From Amorphophallus konjac (taxonomy: Eukaryota; Streptophyta; Magnoliopsida; Alismatales; Araceae), in the NCBI GenBank assembly GCA_022559845.1, contig CM040117.1:79744559-79808558 (forward strand): a stretch of DNA of 64,000 nucleotides, in the 5' to 3' direction. Position 1 is the first letter of the stretch, and every line of letters begins with the position of its first letter. The notes beneath the pieces are model-generated. The model had not been told where the DNA came from and did no database searches. It was given only the letters and a program-made list of their open reading frames with translations. Shown here in pieces: positions 22,017 to 34,239 of this stretch. Made by a program: the position numbers and the translations under genes.

Positions 22017-23132
22017 TTACTGCCCATTTTGATGGTTTGGGGCCATCTTAGTGTGAGGGGGAGTGGGTGTCGGATTGGGCCTATTGGGAGTTGTGTTTAG
22101 GGGCCCACTTGTGGGGCGGGGTGGTGGAGTGCCACTAGGAGGGGTGACCCGGGTGGGAGGAGCTCCCATGGGTGTGGGAAGGAGACCTCTTTGGGGAGGT
22201 AGAGGGTTGACCCGAGGTGCCATGGCTTTGGGGTCCATCCCCCGAGGGGGAACCATTCGTGTATACCGAGAGAATTTCTCGGCATCCCGAGCTACTTGGT
22301 AGGCTTGCTCTAAAGTGGCTACTTGACGCATGAATAACTCTTTTTTTATATGGAATTGAAGTCCATTCCTAAAGCGGGAGAGTGTGACGGCGGGGTCCTC
22401 TTGTACTCCACACTTGAGAAGGTAGTAGTCAAACTTCTCAATGCATTCCATAACGGTCTTTCCCTCTTGGGTCAAGGCTTGCCACTCATCTAGGAGATTT
22501 TGATGGTAGGAGGGTGGGACATATTTGAGTTTGAGTTGGTCTTTCATGGCCCCCCATGTGGTGATGGGAGCTTCCCTCCTAACTATCCTTAATGCCTCAA
22601 CATTCATCAAATGAGTCTTGGCTAGTTTGGTTAATTGCATCTTTGCAAGCCGGACTCTCCTATCCTCGGTCATTGGGTACCAATCAAAATATTGGTCCAT
22701 GGCTACCTCCCAATCTAAGTAGATGCTCGGATGATGAGACCCATCAAAGGTGGGTGCATCGACTTTCACAAGTCTCATTAGTTGGTCATCCGGGTTGTCC
22801 CGGGGGAGTCTCTCATTCCTTCTAGGAGGTGGGTCCCTTTCCGATTTGGGAGGGTGATCAAGGTTGAGCTCTCCTATGGCTGGCTCCACATGTGGAGGTG
22901 GTTCTCTCCTATCTCCTACCCTTGGGGCAGGCCTATTTTCCTCAATTTGTTCAAGCCGGGCCGTTATGTCATCAAGCCTTCCCATGATATTGGTCATGCC
23001 TTCCACAAGAAACCTCATATGGTCGGGAAGCTCGTGCTCATTGTGAGCGGGATTTCCTTGGGGATTGGGATTCATGGTGGTATTAGAAGAGGAGGGATTG
23101 ACTTGATAATGGGCTCCACTACGAGTGGTCAT
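22017..23132 (-). CDS. Element D gag
   Basis: 371 codons. Residues 1-100 contain a short predicted coiled segment (LDDITARLEQIEE). The gag domain is at about 120-300: APTFDGSHHPSIYLDWEVAM, MQLTKLAKTHLMN, WGAMKDQLKLKYVP, LLDEWQALTQEGKTVMEC, TLSRFRNGLQFHIKKELFM. A Pro/Arg-rich tail follows, then the stop and the knuckle. Motif order fits chromovirus gag. Confidence 0.87.
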   Translation of the reverse strand: MTTRSGAHYQVNPSSSNTTMNPNPQGNPAHNEHELPDHMRFLVEGMTNIMGRLDDITARLEQIEENRPAPRVGDRREPPPHVEPAIGELNLDHPPKSERDPPPRRNERLPRDNPDDQLMRLVKVDAPTFDGSHHPSIYLDWEVAMDQYFDWYPMTEDRRVRLAKMQLTKLAKTHLMNVEALRIVRREAPITTWGAMKDQLKLKYVPPSYHQNLLDEWQALTQEGKTVMECIEKFDYYLLKCGVQEDPAVTLSRFRNGLQFHIKKELFMRQVATLEQAYQVARDAEKFSRYTRMVPPRGMDPKAMAPRVNPLPPQRGLLPTPMGAPPTRVTPPSGTPPPRPTSGPLNTTPNRPNPTPTPPHTKMAPNHQNGQ

Positions 23133-23226
23133 GCAAAGTTGGGTGAGCTATGCAAGGGTGTGCGGATGCACCTATGAATGACTTAGTGTGACCCAAGACT
23201 AGACTTGTAAGGACAAGCCTAAGACC

Positions 23227-23238
23227 GCTCTGATACCA
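23227..23238 (-). other. Element D primer binding site, initiator tRNA-Met
   Basis: Read on - it is TGGTATCAGAGC, 2 bases after the LTR end at 23241. It sets the orientation and the LTR border. Confidence 0.92.
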
Positions 23239-23240
23239 CT

Positions 23241-25604
23241 TGATGTGGCACAACCCAAGGATGACTAAGTATGAAATGACCAACCTAGGACCTAGACCCG
23301 CAAGCATACAAGCACTCCAATGATTCTCACGATAGCGTCTTACTCACTCGGCACACGCGATCACCCGGCGGGGCCGGGGGATGATGGCAAGGGTCCGAGG
23401 CGAGACCCAATGATTCTAATTGACTTAGTTGGCTTAGGCTGACCCCAAAGGGCCTAGGATTCCCAACTTCGTGGGCGGCTGGCCCGCAGGGTGGGGTTTG
23501 GGTGGCACTCTCTCCCGGTCCGCGGTGGACACCTTTAAAGTAGCATACAAGTACGGGCCCTCTTATCACCGTCCGACGGGCATACAAAGTAATACTAAAC
23601 TCGCAGAAATAAGGCAATCAAAGGTAGTATCAGAGGCTCACCTGATCGGTGTGAAGACACCGAACCCGCTCGGAGACGAGGGCGCACCGGGAAGCGAGGG
23701 TATACACCCGATCGCTGCGGCGGTGTCGCTTGACCTGAAAATTAAAGGGGTACAGCACTACGCCTCTCGCATGAGGGATGATCTTGGGGTGGGGATTAGA
23801 CTTATTAAAATCAATACTACCTCCTCGCAGGGAGGGGCCTTCAGCTGGACAAGTGGGGTGGGGGAATTATGCGAGAAACCCCGACTTTCCAAGCTTTGCC
23901 GGTTCTGCCAATCTTCAGATTCGCTGGACAGGGTGTTGGTGTTGACGCTGCCACGGACTCCTCGGAACTAAGATCTTGATGAAACATGTGCCAAAAGTTC
24001 CCTAAATGACCGAGGGTGATGTCTGATTTTTTGGGAAGGCTCTGAAACTCGGGGCTGATCGGGCCGGCGACTGGAACAGGACAGCAACGTTCTGTCTCAG
24101 ACTGGTGCAGAGTTGGTGCAGTCTGTTGCAGAAGGTGCTGCGGACTCTCCCGAACTCCAGTCCAGACGAAACTGGCGGTGACGCGATCGTGGTCAGAGTA
24201 GCTTCGAGAAGGAGTTGACGGGGCCCCAATCGGAGGCCGGAGAAAATAATGGTGGCTGGATAAGTGAGGACAGGTCAAACCTGGACCCACATGTGGCAGA
24301 CTGCACCTTCCGGCGAAGAAAATTGTAACTGGTAGCTCCGGTGGCCGATTGAGATCCTTCTTCATGGATATGAAAGATAACTAGACGTAGTTTCTGCCCT
24401 CCAAAAATGGCGCTCAGATCCTTCACGAGCTGGCCGTGGCAACCTCTTCTTTCAGCTTCAGGTCTTCAGACAGTGGCAGATTGCGCAGTTAGACGATATC
24501 CTCGACTCCGAACAGCTCCGGACTCGGATGGATGCGAGACCACCACCGTTGGAAAGCTAGCTCGATGATGCTTCCGACGATGTAAGATAGGTCACCAGGA
24601 GCCCTCAAGAGACGACGGGGTGCCCTCTGCAATCTGCTGCCAATCTGTAACTGGCGTCCTGGCCTGAACCTGAAAATGCAAATGGCTATAGGTGAAAGGT
24701 GTGGTTGGGGAAATGGGGTGGGAGGTGTGTCTAGTGGCTATGGGAGAGGGATGTGAGGTGTTTAGGGGTTGTGAGAGCTGTGGGGGAATGAAGGGTGGGG
24801 GGGAAATGGCTGGAGAGGGCTGTGAGATGAGTGGAGGGGAGGTGGAGCTCTTGGTGTACAAGGTGAGAGCAAGGGAGAGGGGGGGGGGGCGAACTTGGCT
24901 TGACCAAGGGGAGGTGGGGGGGCGAACTTGGGAGCTTGGGGGTGGGGGAGATGAAAGGGCACAGCCCAAGGGGAGGGAAATTCGAATTCGGGTCCTTGGG
25001 GGAAGTCCCTTCAGCCTTGGGAGGGTGGGAAGGTGCTTTGGGAAGTGGAAGGGGTAGGTGGTGGTTGGAGGGTGGGGTTTTGATTGGTGTAGGATTCCTT
25101 GGGGCTGGGGTGGAGTTATGGGAGTGGTGTGGGAACTTGGGAGGAGTTATTGGGGAGGGGAAGAGAGAGAGAAAGTGGGTGGGAAGTGAGGAGAGAGAGA
25201 GGGGGGCGAACTCTTCCCATTGGGAGAGAGAGAGAGATAATGAGAGAATAAGAGAGAAGAGAAATTTAGTGGAGGGGAGTGAGATGTGGAAAATGTTTCT
25301 ATTCAAATTGATTCATCAAAAGTTGAGTACATGAGGAGAGATGGGCCTATATATAGGCAACCATTCTTTACATGACCAAAATGTCCCTGACAATAAGACA
25401 AAAGACCGAGCATATCCTAGACTCAATCCTATGGGCCCATAACTAAGATAATAAGGCCCAATTAAGCATAACAAGGGAAATGGACTACAACCACAAGACT
25501 CAATAAAGGGAAATACAAAAGATAGGACTCAATAAAAGGAAAATACATAAGATGAAACTTGGGAAATGAAGATAACAAGTGTAGACCATAATCAAATCAC
25601 ATCA
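23241..25604 (-). repeat. Element D 5' LTR
   Basis: On - it starts TGATGTGATTTG at 25604 and ends GTGCCACATCA at 23241. A TATA box lies near the start, followed by a long pyrimidine-rich leader (25300 to about 24700 on -). A short stretch near 24545-24580 (CCGTTGGAAAGCT) resembles a part of the LARD LTR, supporting kinship. Confidence 0.82.
25347..25356 (-). promoter_or_regulatory. TATA box of element D LTR
   Basis: CCTATATATAGG on -, about 250 bases into the LTR and followed by a CT-rich leader, as in LARD. Confidence 0.65.
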
Positions 25605-25691
25605 AGAGTGTGCAGACGACCCGAGCTAGAGGGAGTGTCGTGAGATGCCCTCATCACTCTCTCACTCTCATTCTCCACTCCCTCACCTTCT

Positions 25692-28600
25692 ATGTGGTTC
25701 AAGAAACAGTCATCGAAGCGCCTTCTTCGTCAGATGGCCAGGGAGGACACCATAGCACCACTGCCGACGACACCCATGGTGGAGACGACGGCGCCGCGGA
25801 CGGCGGCCGAGGTGGAAGCAGCACCGCCGGAGCCATCCATGGAGGCACCCGCGACGGAGGCTGAAGGAACCATTGTAGCCGCCGGAGTGGCTGAGGAAGT
25901 AGATGCTCTGCCGAAGATGGTGGCCGTGGTGGTGGAACGAACGACTAGGACCTTGGAGGTAGGCCAAAGAACCAAATCCTTTCTTCCATTTCAAGGCACG
26001 CATGTAACCCTAGGAGAGTCGGAAGGGGCATACGACCCCTTAGAAATGCCATGTAAGGCCCTAGGGCCATTAACCACGGCGGGAAGGGCGTGAAATGCCG
26101 TTGGGCACGGTGATCAGAACACGGTTCAACAGGAACCGCTCACTAAACCACATGGTTCATATAGAACTATTCATAGATAGCACGGCCCATGGGTGGCCGT
26201 TCCAAGGGAATGTGAACAGACGAGGGTGAGGGATTTAGCATGGTCTGGGGAAGACAATGGAGATGTGGGACGGCCCACTTTGGTCCATTCAGAATTTGAA
26301 CCGTTGGGATTAGAACGGTCTCCAACAGACCGCCATTATCCACGCAATTGAAGGAATGACCGCGCAAGTCAAATGATCAGGGGCTTGAGAAGGAAGCGAC
26401 ACAGTCAGATGGGGACCGTGGGCTTATTAAATGGACAAGAAAGAGCCGCCGTAAGGGTAGACACGAGAAAATGGCACGGTCCGAACTGGGCCGTCTAGTA
26501 GGCACAATGGTCCACGGATGGCCGTGGAACTTTGAAAGGGTCTATTGAGACAGTGGGATGGTTGGAAGTCAACCGTTGAAGGATGTAAGCGGCCCAGAGG
26601 TGACCGTTGTTATATCAGACTGCATTTTTCTTTCTTTTTCCCTTTCATTTATTTATTTAATGAAATGCATGATTTGTCATGAAATGTATGACTAATGCAA
26701 CTATTTTTAAATGTATGCAGGGAAAGCATAGGACTCGGATCTCCTGGTTTCAGCTCCGAGTAGTATATCTCACACTGTCGGAATTTCAGCGGGAGAGGCT
26801 CGTGACGATGGGCTTCAGCGAGTTCCTGAGCGTAGAGGTGACTCGGCTGGACACCACTACTCTATGCTCTGCACAACCGCTGGGATCCGGTGAGTCGGAC
26901 ATTCCTTTTCTCGTGGGGCCATATGGTCCCCACGTTAGAGGACGTCACGCGTATCACCGGGTTGCGCAGGCATGGGACACCAGTCAGCGGGAGGACCTAC
27001 CCCGACTATCGGGATCTGGCCCAGGAGTTGCTAGGGCAGGAGCTGCTGCACCCAGAGCGACAGTCGACGACCCTGACGTGAGCGAGGCTGCAGGAGAGCC
27101 TCGGGCTTCGAGGAGCGTGGATCGCGACCAGGGAGCTGCCAGAGCAGCACCTACAGAGGCTCGTGGATCGGGTGCGTCCGAGAGTAGCAGCCGAGCCAGG
27201 ACCCGAGGCGGACGTGGTCCTGAGGAGGTTCTTGATGCTACTATTCGGGCTACTGATGTTCACCACCAAGGCCGATGTCATCAGCTACCGGCTCTTGCCG
27301 CTGCTCGAGGACGTGAACCATATCGGGGACTACGCTTGGGGAGTGGCAGTCCTCGCGTTCCTCTTCGACACACTGAGCTCAACCAACCGGCAGACGATGC
27401 TCGGTGGTTTCTCTCCCCTACTCCAAGTATGACTCGACTCCTAAAATTATTATGTAATTTGTTATATCAACGCTATATGTTGTATGCTGACATTTACTGA
27501 AATGCAATGTAGGTGTGGGCCTACGTCCACCTACGTGGGCTAGGGAGAGGTGAGGAGACACACTCGGACCGACTACCCATCGTGAGACGGTGGATGGCCC
27601 CACGGGAGACTGGGTCCCTGTGACGACAGGTCCGAGGGATCCAGGATGACTTGGACACACTGCCCTATGCCTTGGTAAGACCTCAACTTGAACTTTACAT
27701 TAAATGCAACTTATATGCTTATGATGCTAATGCGACTTTCCTACTCGACAGGTCCGGTGGATACCGTACCAGAGCGAGGGGCACGAGGGCCAGCCTTGGG
27801 TGGTGGCGGCCCTCGCCTACGCCGGACGTGACATTTGGCTTCACTGCATGAATGTAGTGGAGCCCCTCTACTACAGACTGGGGATGCGGACCCTCGGGGT
27901 CCATCAGGTGGAGGTGGAGTTCCCGATGCCTGAGAAGCCGGAGGAGCGAGTCGGTCGGCATGAGCGCGGACTAGCGACGGAGATCGACTGGACCAGCAAA
28001 GGGGTGGAGCAGATCCGCGATTTGATGGGGCTCAGACGAGTGGTGGGCGCTCGCCCCGAGAGTGATGAGGTGTACCTCACAGTGTAAGCCAGGCGCTATA
28101 GAGACCAAGTCTTCCGTGGCACTCGACGACCGGTACGGTCCTAACCCTATACTTCCTATTATGCTTTATGACTATGATGCACTGACACTAGATTCCTATA
28201 TGCAGCTTGCCCCCAGGGGCGGATTGCTGAGCTTCATGGGCTCCTACACTCGACCGTCCAGTAGTGGGACGAGCTTCGGCATGCACTGGACCTCTTGGTG
28301 AGTAACGTTGAACCCTAGACTTATATGGATATGCTTATGACTAACCTGGAGCTCTAAATGCAGCGACCCGAGGGGACCCAGCGACAGGGAGCTGACGCGC
28401 CTTCCTCTTCTTCTCAGACACCCGCAGATCGTGCTGAGCGAGAGGCGGAGTTCGCGAGGATGGTCGCACTGGCTAAGGGGGCCGAGGCTGCTCTTGCAGA
28501 GAGGGTAAGTACACTACGCTTTTCCTTAATGATTATGATTATGAAATGCAATTAGCTAACCATGATGTGGGTATATGTAGGTGACCGAGCTGACCCAACT

Positions 28601-29069
28601 TCGGGAGGAGATGGAGCAGATCCGTGCTACAGCGCGGGACGAGGTTGCCCGTCTCCGAGAGGAGATGGAGCAGAGCCGTCCGGCCGATGTGATCGAGGTG
28701 GCACTCCTCTGCGCGGAGTTGTAGCGTCTCAGGGATGGGGCTGCAGAGACGGAGCGCTACCAAGCTGAGGCGGAGCGCTACCGAGTGGAGGCGGAGCGAG
28801 CCCGGCTTCAGGCTACGAAGCAGGAGGGCGTCGTGAAGGGGATGAGCCGGAGATCCGAGCGTAGCGGAGCTCCAAGCGGCACACACGGTACGCACGGCTC
28901 CTACAGGAGTTACTTCACGGGCTCTTCCGGTCGTCGGAGGAATGAGGAGGAGGAGTGGCACCGGCGATCCCGAGAGGAGGTGAGCTCAGTGATGCCCCCG
29001 CCAGTGAAGAGGCATGAGGGTACGGGTGAGAGTGGCGGCCAGGGAGAGGGACCCGCTGGATGTACTTAG
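25692..29069 (+). pseudogene. Antisense PMD gene of element B
   Basis: Seven exons follow GT-AG rules: 25692-25958, 26721-27426, 27513-27674, 27752-28132, 28206-28297, 28364-28504, 28581-29069. Exon 1 (MWFKKQSSKRLLRQMARE) is basic then Ala/Glu-rich. Exon 2 has the PMD core, seen best as WGHMVPTLEDV, YPDYRDLAQELLG and FLFDTLSSTNRQTMLGG. Exon 4 has the WLHCMNVVEP segment also found in A and C. Exons 6-7 form a coiled coil and an Arg/Gly tail. A 2-base loss near 26858 and stops at about 27079, 27621, 28086 and 28723 inactivate it. The gene is antisense to the pol of B. Confidence 0.8.
26100..26600. repeat. Cluster of ACGG..CCGT interrupted palindromes in PMD intron 1 (B)
   Basis: Examples: ACGGTTC-5 nt-GAACCGC at 26121-26139, ACGGCC-7 nt-GGCCGT at 26182-26200, ACGGTCT-5 nt-AGACCGC at 26315-26333. 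Inner arm bases differ between copies but pair within each. The cluster fills most of intron 1. Confidence 0.8.
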
Positions 29070-29690
29070 ATAGTACTTTTGTACATGATGCTATGATAGT
29101 GATAATGACATGACATGTTTTTGGTTGATTTTCTTTTGCACATGAACGTGTGTGAATGAGTGTATGAATGAATGAGTGCTAACTAACTAATAACAGACCC
29201 TAGAGGGACACAAGAGAGTGAGGGAGGGAGAGACAGAAAGCTTTGAGTGGAATGATGCAAAAAGGACCAAAATTGGAGTGGTAGGGAGGTAGACGGTCAT
29301 TACAACGACCGCTCCAAGATTGACACGGTCCCCTGATAGACCGCTAAAATCTGCTCGGTTAAGCCTCAATGAAGCAAATAAATGGTCCATGATGGTCCGT
29401 TCAAGGAACCAAAATGGTCATGTTTTGACCGTGTTGTTGTAGAACGGCCTCTCCAAGACTGTGCAACTATCAGGGATCGAAGCGTGTCGAAGGTTGGTAC
29501 ACGGTCTGTTTCAGACCGTGTTCATACTCTAGCGGTCTATTGACAGACCGTGTACGAAGATGTGCTGGTAGTCTGATCGGGACTCCCTTGGAGAGTCTTA
29601 ACCCGAGAGTTGGGAGTTTTAAACCAACCCAAATTCTATCCTAACCCGATCTAGAGTTATCCTACCTAGAGCGTTTAGGCCTCTAACCAA
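29070..29690. repeat. Intergenic palindrome cluster between the two antisense genes of B
   Basis: No gene. From about 29290 to 29560 it holds palindromes such as ACGGTCTG-3 nt-CAGACCGT at 29501-29519 and GGTCT-6 nt-AGACC near 29533-29549, plus ACGGTC-8 nt-GACCGC near 29293. Confidence 0.78.
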
Positions 29691-29694
29691 GTTC

Positions 29695-29700
29695 TATAAG
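29695..29700 (+). promoter_or_regulatory. TATA box of second antisense gene of B
   Basis: TATAAG followed by TAAGAGGGG lies 87 bases before the ATG at 29782, a normal plant spacing with a CA-rich leader between. Confidence 0.55.
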
Positions 29701-29781
29701 TAAGAGGGGACTCTAAATTCATCATTCACACCACATCCCTATCTCAAACCTTGAAAACTTGCCAATCTTCCTCAAATCATC

Positions 29782-31202
29782 ATGAAGAGGGCCTTTGATG
29801 GGAGCTCTATGGAGGGGGTAGCTTATGAAGGGCCAAAGCCGGCTAGAAAAGAGCATGGAATGCTACAATGGCTGACCACCATCCCGAGACATTTGAGCTC
29901 TAGCCCCTTGAGAGAGGTAAGCTTGTACAATTTTATTTCATTTGATTAATTCCTTTAAAGGCTCATATGTCCTTCCTCTCTTCTTCTTTATTTTTCCTTT
30001 TCTTCTTCTCCAGCTTCTCCCCGGCCCTAGGTGCTATTCCACCTTGAAGTGGATGGCTCCCATGATCCGTGAGCTACCCATATCCGTGACATCCATCCTT
30101 AGGTCCTGGCACCTACACTCTCTTCTAGTGTTGGTGAAGAACTACCCCAAGCTTTCTTTGGATTGGCATAGCGTTTCAGCCTTGGTAGAGATATAGCACC
30201 CTCAGACCCACACTTTCATCTTCCCTTCCTTTGAGGCTACCATTTTGTTAGAGGAGGTAGAGACCTACCTATCCCTTCCTAGGTCCAAAGTTGGGGAGGA
30301 AGACTTGGTTTGTCACACCGTTGCCCCTATAGATCCTGCCCTCATCTTAGGAGAGTTCATACCTAGTAGCAAGGACATTCGCACCATAGTGGGCCCACAC
30401 CAGATCCATTTACTACCTCTCAGCCAGTGGGTGACAACACATTGTAAGAATAAGTGAGAGTGGGATGAGGCCATAGCCAAAGCCGCCTCTATTTGCTTGC
30501 GTGGGGCCATACTCTTCCCTTCTGCCGACCATGTCTTAGATGTCCCTATCCTTAGTACCATCAGTGCTCTATGGCAGGGTCTTTCCATCTCTCAGGCCGT
30601 CCTTGCTTACTTATACTCTAGGGGGTCCACTTTTGGCTCTATGATTCTCCGGGAGTGCTGGATGGGTGTCAGGTTGAAATTCATACCCAGGGAGGATATC
30701 ACTTCGGTCAGTCTGATCTTCGGGAGTCATCCACTCTTCTTTATAGGTGGTGCCTTCGGATTCTCTTAGCAGGTGGAGTGCCAGACTGCAGACAAGAAGA
30801 CCAGAGACGAATGGCACCTCTACATCAACACTTTACCCCTAGATCGATTCGTGATGCACCCTTTCTTCCTCCACGGTACCACCCTCAGGCTCCCTAGGGG
30901 GGTTGGACTAGACTTGAGGCTCGTGGGAGACACCGCCCTGGTGATGTACATCCCCCACAGGTGCTTCCTACAGGTCGGGCTTCCTCGCACTACGATTCCA
31001 GTGCTTCCCCACCTTTCTGCACTATCGGCTTGGCACGGAGGAGGACGAGCAGGCAGTCAGGAGCACCCTGATCATGTGGGGGATCGCCAGGACCCGCATC
31101 CTTCCTGCGGAGGTGACAGAGCTTCAGGATGGCTATCAGGCTTATGTGAGGGAGCTTAGAGAGATTAGGCCTCGTGGGGATGCCCGGCTGAGGATTGAGT
31201 GA
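29782..31202 (+). pseudogene. Second antisense gene of B, PMD-like protein of uncertain family
   Basis: Exon 1 29782-29916 (45 codons, MKRAFDGSSMEGVAYEGPKP) is followed by a GT-AG intron and exon 2 from 30014. The protein has HPQTHTFIFPSFEATILLEE then LSLP, a pattern like the TF-FP-E-T-TLEDV-LGL core of PMD or related DUF7745-type plant transposon proteins. Later parts are ALWQGLSISQAVLAYLY, DEWHLYINTLPLDRF, and a C-terminal VTELQDGYQAYVRELREIRP. Stops at 30194 and 30455, one near 30770, and a frameshift near 31010 break it. It has its own TATA box and poly(A) signal, so it was a separate transcription unit. Family assignment is tentative. Confidence 0.6.
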
Positions 31203-31256
31203 TTTTTAGCATTTGTGATGTATGGAGACCATGGATTTGACATTGATTAATCTCTG

Positions 31257-31262
31257 AATAAA
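31257..31262 (+). terminator. Poly(A) signal of second antisense gene of B
   Basis: AATAAA 55 bases after the stop, with TTTGTGATGTATGG upstream. Confidence 0.5.
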
Positions 31263-31319
31263 GAATAGAATGCTTTGCTTAAATGAGGTTGGCCTTTGGT
31301 CTCTTGTGCATTTGTGTGG

Positions 31320-31660
31320 ATTGAGAAGGTTCTCTAGCCAGGACGTGGTCTTCCATAGACCGCTGGGTGACTTAGACGGTCTGAAATAGACCGCTCCGTA
31401 AACGGATAGCAGGAGTTCAGAACGAGGGTACCGGCGGTCTATCAAGGGACCGTCTAGGATAATCAAACGGTTAGTGATGAACCGTTCAGGAATAAACGGT
31501 CATAATCGGACTGCGGAAATCTGGACGCAAAGAAGGGTCACTAGACTTGTAAGATATAATGAAGGCGGACTTATGAAGGCCGTCTAGAACCTGAAGTGGT
31601 CACATTATGACCGCTTAAAAGATTGTGATGGTCTTAGAGAGGCCGTGTACCTGTAGATGC
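31320..31660. repeat. Palindrome cluster downstream of second antisense gene of B
   Basis: Examples: ACGGTT-7 nt-AACCGT at 31467-31485, GCGGTCTATC..GGACCGTC near 31434-31454, GGTCA-5 nt-TGACC near 31598-31612. Same motif family as 26100-26600. Confidence 0.78.
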
Positions 31661-32868
31661 CAGCATCATTTGCAAAGCCTGCCCCTGCACACACACTCAG
31701 ATAGAAAAAACAGGTTAAATCTATTTTAAACTTAACCCCTTGCCTGTTGCAAGTTAGGGAATGACCAATCCTTAATTTTTGGTCAATGGGATAAGCCTTA
31801 GTAAATAGGCAAAATGACAACAAGGAAAAGGATGCAATGCATGCCATGAAAAATGCAAGTGATGATTTTTAAAAATATTTTTTGTAGTTTTAAAGATATT
31901 TGATTTTTTTAGTTTTTGAAACATTTGAATTTTTTTATCGGATTTTGAAATATTTGATTTTTTAAGTTTTAAAATATTTGATTTTTTTGAGTTTTGAAAT
32001 GTTTGATTTTTTTTAGTTTTGAAATATTTGATTTTTTTTTTGATTCTGCAATATGTGGTTTTTTTTGGATTTTGCAATATGTGTTTTTTTTGAATTTTGA
32101 TAAGCCAACTTTGTCCAAGCAACAAGAGCCCTACCCGTCCCACTAGGAATCACCGACGCCCGGCGTGCTTTAAAGGTGACAATCCCTGGCCGAGGGCCGT
32201 TCCTTACAACGGTGCTTCTACCGAGGTCATGCTCGGGGTACAGTGTCGGTCCTTGAAAGTAAAAGCGAATTAAGGAGGTAGGCCTAGGCCAGGTGTAGGA
32301 GCTTTCAGGGTTTTGAGTCCTTCTCATGGCTACCCTTTTAGAGGTCCAGCATGTTGCGACGGGGCTTTGTGTCCATCATCGAACCTTCATCCACGCTAGG
32401 CATGCATACGATCGGGCTCATAACGTCCCGCGGGGAAACTGTACTGCCACTCTTGCCATGCCTAGTTTTATTTTACTGGAGCATCATGATTTTTGAGTTT
32501 CGAGCCTATAGACAAAGTTTTCAATTTTTGTCTTTGGTTTTGCTCCATTTTCTTTCTTTACTTTTCTCTTCTTTTCTCTATTGTGGAATGAGGTCATAAC
32601 GGACTGCCCTTCTTTGAGACTTTTCCCCATCAGGGTGTCTAGATAAATCGTCGCTCCCTTACTCACTACTTGCCCCCAGATTCAGTCGAAGGGAGAAACG
32701 TACAAGGGTCTTTACTTCCCCCAGGCATGGTCAGGGAGAAACAGTGTTACACAGGCTAGGGTACCTGACCAGGGACGTCGTGAGGTGTATGAATGTCGGA
32801 CATGGGATCTTTCTTTTGTGATCGAGGCAGGGTCATCTTGCTGCCAGTCCTTCATTGGCTTGACTCTA
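31661..32868. other. Spacer of B between antisense genes and integrase, with T-rich minisatellite
   Basis: No gene seen. An imperfect inverted repeat (CTTAACCCCTTG near 31732, CAATGGGATAAG near 31786) sits where element A has its perfect version. From about 31855 to 32095 a T-rich repeat of unit GTTTTGAAATATTTGATTTT (about 22-30 bp) runs for roughly nine copies. The rest is unique-looking sequence. Confidence 0.6.
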
Positions 32869-34182
32869 AGGGAAAAAATGTTTAAGATACAATATGTTCC
32901 ACGGATTAGACAATTCTTCACCGTCGGCGTTGACTAGACAGTACGCATTCCAAGGATAAACCTCCTTGATAACGAAATGACCTTCCCAATTGAGCTACAA
33001 CTTAGACCTAGGACCTCCAGTTTTAATAAATTTACGCTTCAACACCATGTTACCCACCTGAAATTTACATTCAATGACTTTCTTTTGAAAATGACGTGAG
33101 ACCCTCTTTTGATAAACGGATACATGATTGGCTGCGTTAATCCTCTTCTCGTCCAAGAGTTTCAACTGTACGAGCAATGCCTCTCGATGTTCGTCGAGAT
33201 TAAGTTCCATGTCCAGCTGCACTCTTAGGGAAGGGATTAGTATCTCGTATGAAAGTACCGCCTCCATCCCATAAGTCAGGGCAAATGGAGTTTGCCCAGT
33301 GGGAGTGCGGACGAAGGTGCGATAAGCCCATAGAGCTTCAACAAGTCTTTCAGGCCAATCAGTAAATTTGTGTGACTCACAAATTTTCTTGATAATTTTC
33401 AAAAGCATCTTGTTGGTGGCCTCGGCCTGGCCGTTGCCTTGAGGGTAGTAAGGTGACGAATGATGCAATGCAATGTTGAATTTCTTATAGAGGTCCTAGA
33501 GTTCTTGAGACACGAACTGCGGTCCGTTGTCGGTGACAATGTCGCTTGGCACTCCGAACCGCGAAATAATGTTCTTTAGGATGAAGCAGCATACTGTTGT
33601 GGCTTTGATTTCTACATATGCTTCGGCTTCGGCCCACTTGGTGAAATACTCCGTAGCTGTAAGGATGAAGGATTTCTGTTTGATCTGGGAGTTGGGATCA
33701 CCTAGCGGGCCTATAATATCAAAGGCCCACATGGAGAATGGCCAAGGAGGAGAAAGGGGATGGAGTGTCGAAGCAGGAGCGTGGATTTTTTCAGCTTGGA
33801 GTTGGCACTGGACGCACCTACGGACATAGGTGGAGCAATCTTCCTCTAGGGTTGGCCAGTAATAGCCCTGCCTAAGGATCTTTTTCGCCAGCGCCTGCCC
33901 ATTGACATGCCCTCCATATTCACTCGAATGGGCTGCTTCTACAACCTTCCAAGCCTCGTCATCATCTAGACATCTCATCAGAACTCCATTAAGAGCTCGC
34001 CTGTACAACTCTCCTGTAATGATGGTGTATCTAGAGGTGATTCTTCTAATGGCCTTGCGTTGCGCGGCGTTGGTCGATTCTGGGAATGACCCGTCCCTGC
34101 AATACTGCTCAATCTCGTGATACCAAGGCAATTCCTCTTCTTCTAAAATTTTCTCGAGCTCAGTTAACGACACTTCTTTCAA
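32869..34182 (-). pseudogene. Element B integrase
   Basis: From 34182 on - come the zinc finger (HSSEYGGH then CVQC), the integrase core (FDIIGPLG, VTDNGPQF) and, after a TAG near 33494, HHSSPYYPQGNGQAEA with the catalytic Glu. The C-terminal end (NWEGHFVI, NPWNILYLKHFFP) follows a further stop near 32993. D-D-E residues are present. It matches the integrase of A closely in order and length. The TAG replaces a Gln codon expected from A (CAG to TAG). Confidence 0.85.
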
Positions 34183-34239
34183 ATCCTCCTTTTTACCCTT
34201 CTTCTCTAAACTTTTCCTAAGGTTCTCAAACCACGGATC

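Larger units (their letters stand above)
20812..25604 (-). mobile_element. Element D: chromovirus-like Ty3 retrotransposon, truncated by A
   Basis: On - the order is 5' LTR (23241-25604), initiator-Met primer site, gag, zinc knuckle, protease and the start of reverse transcriptase, cut at 20812 by the LTR of A. The rest should continue left of A, outside the window. LTR ends TGATG..CATCA, primer type and gag resemble LARD. D lies immediately upstream of the PMD gene of B, so it inserted into the region between that gene and the 3' LTR of B. Confidence 0.83.

Noticed and set aside
25000..25290. G-rich run as quadruplex or telomere-like signal
   Set aside because: Irregular GGGG/GAGA tract explained by the CT-rich leader of the LTR of D; no TTTAGGG units.
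24731..25306. 191-codon frame on - in the LTR of D
   Set aside because: Pure Pro/Ser/Leu low complexity from the pyrimidine-rich leader; no start context or domain.
31772..32143. Lys/Asn-rich frame on -
   Set aside because: Translation of the T-rich minisatellite.
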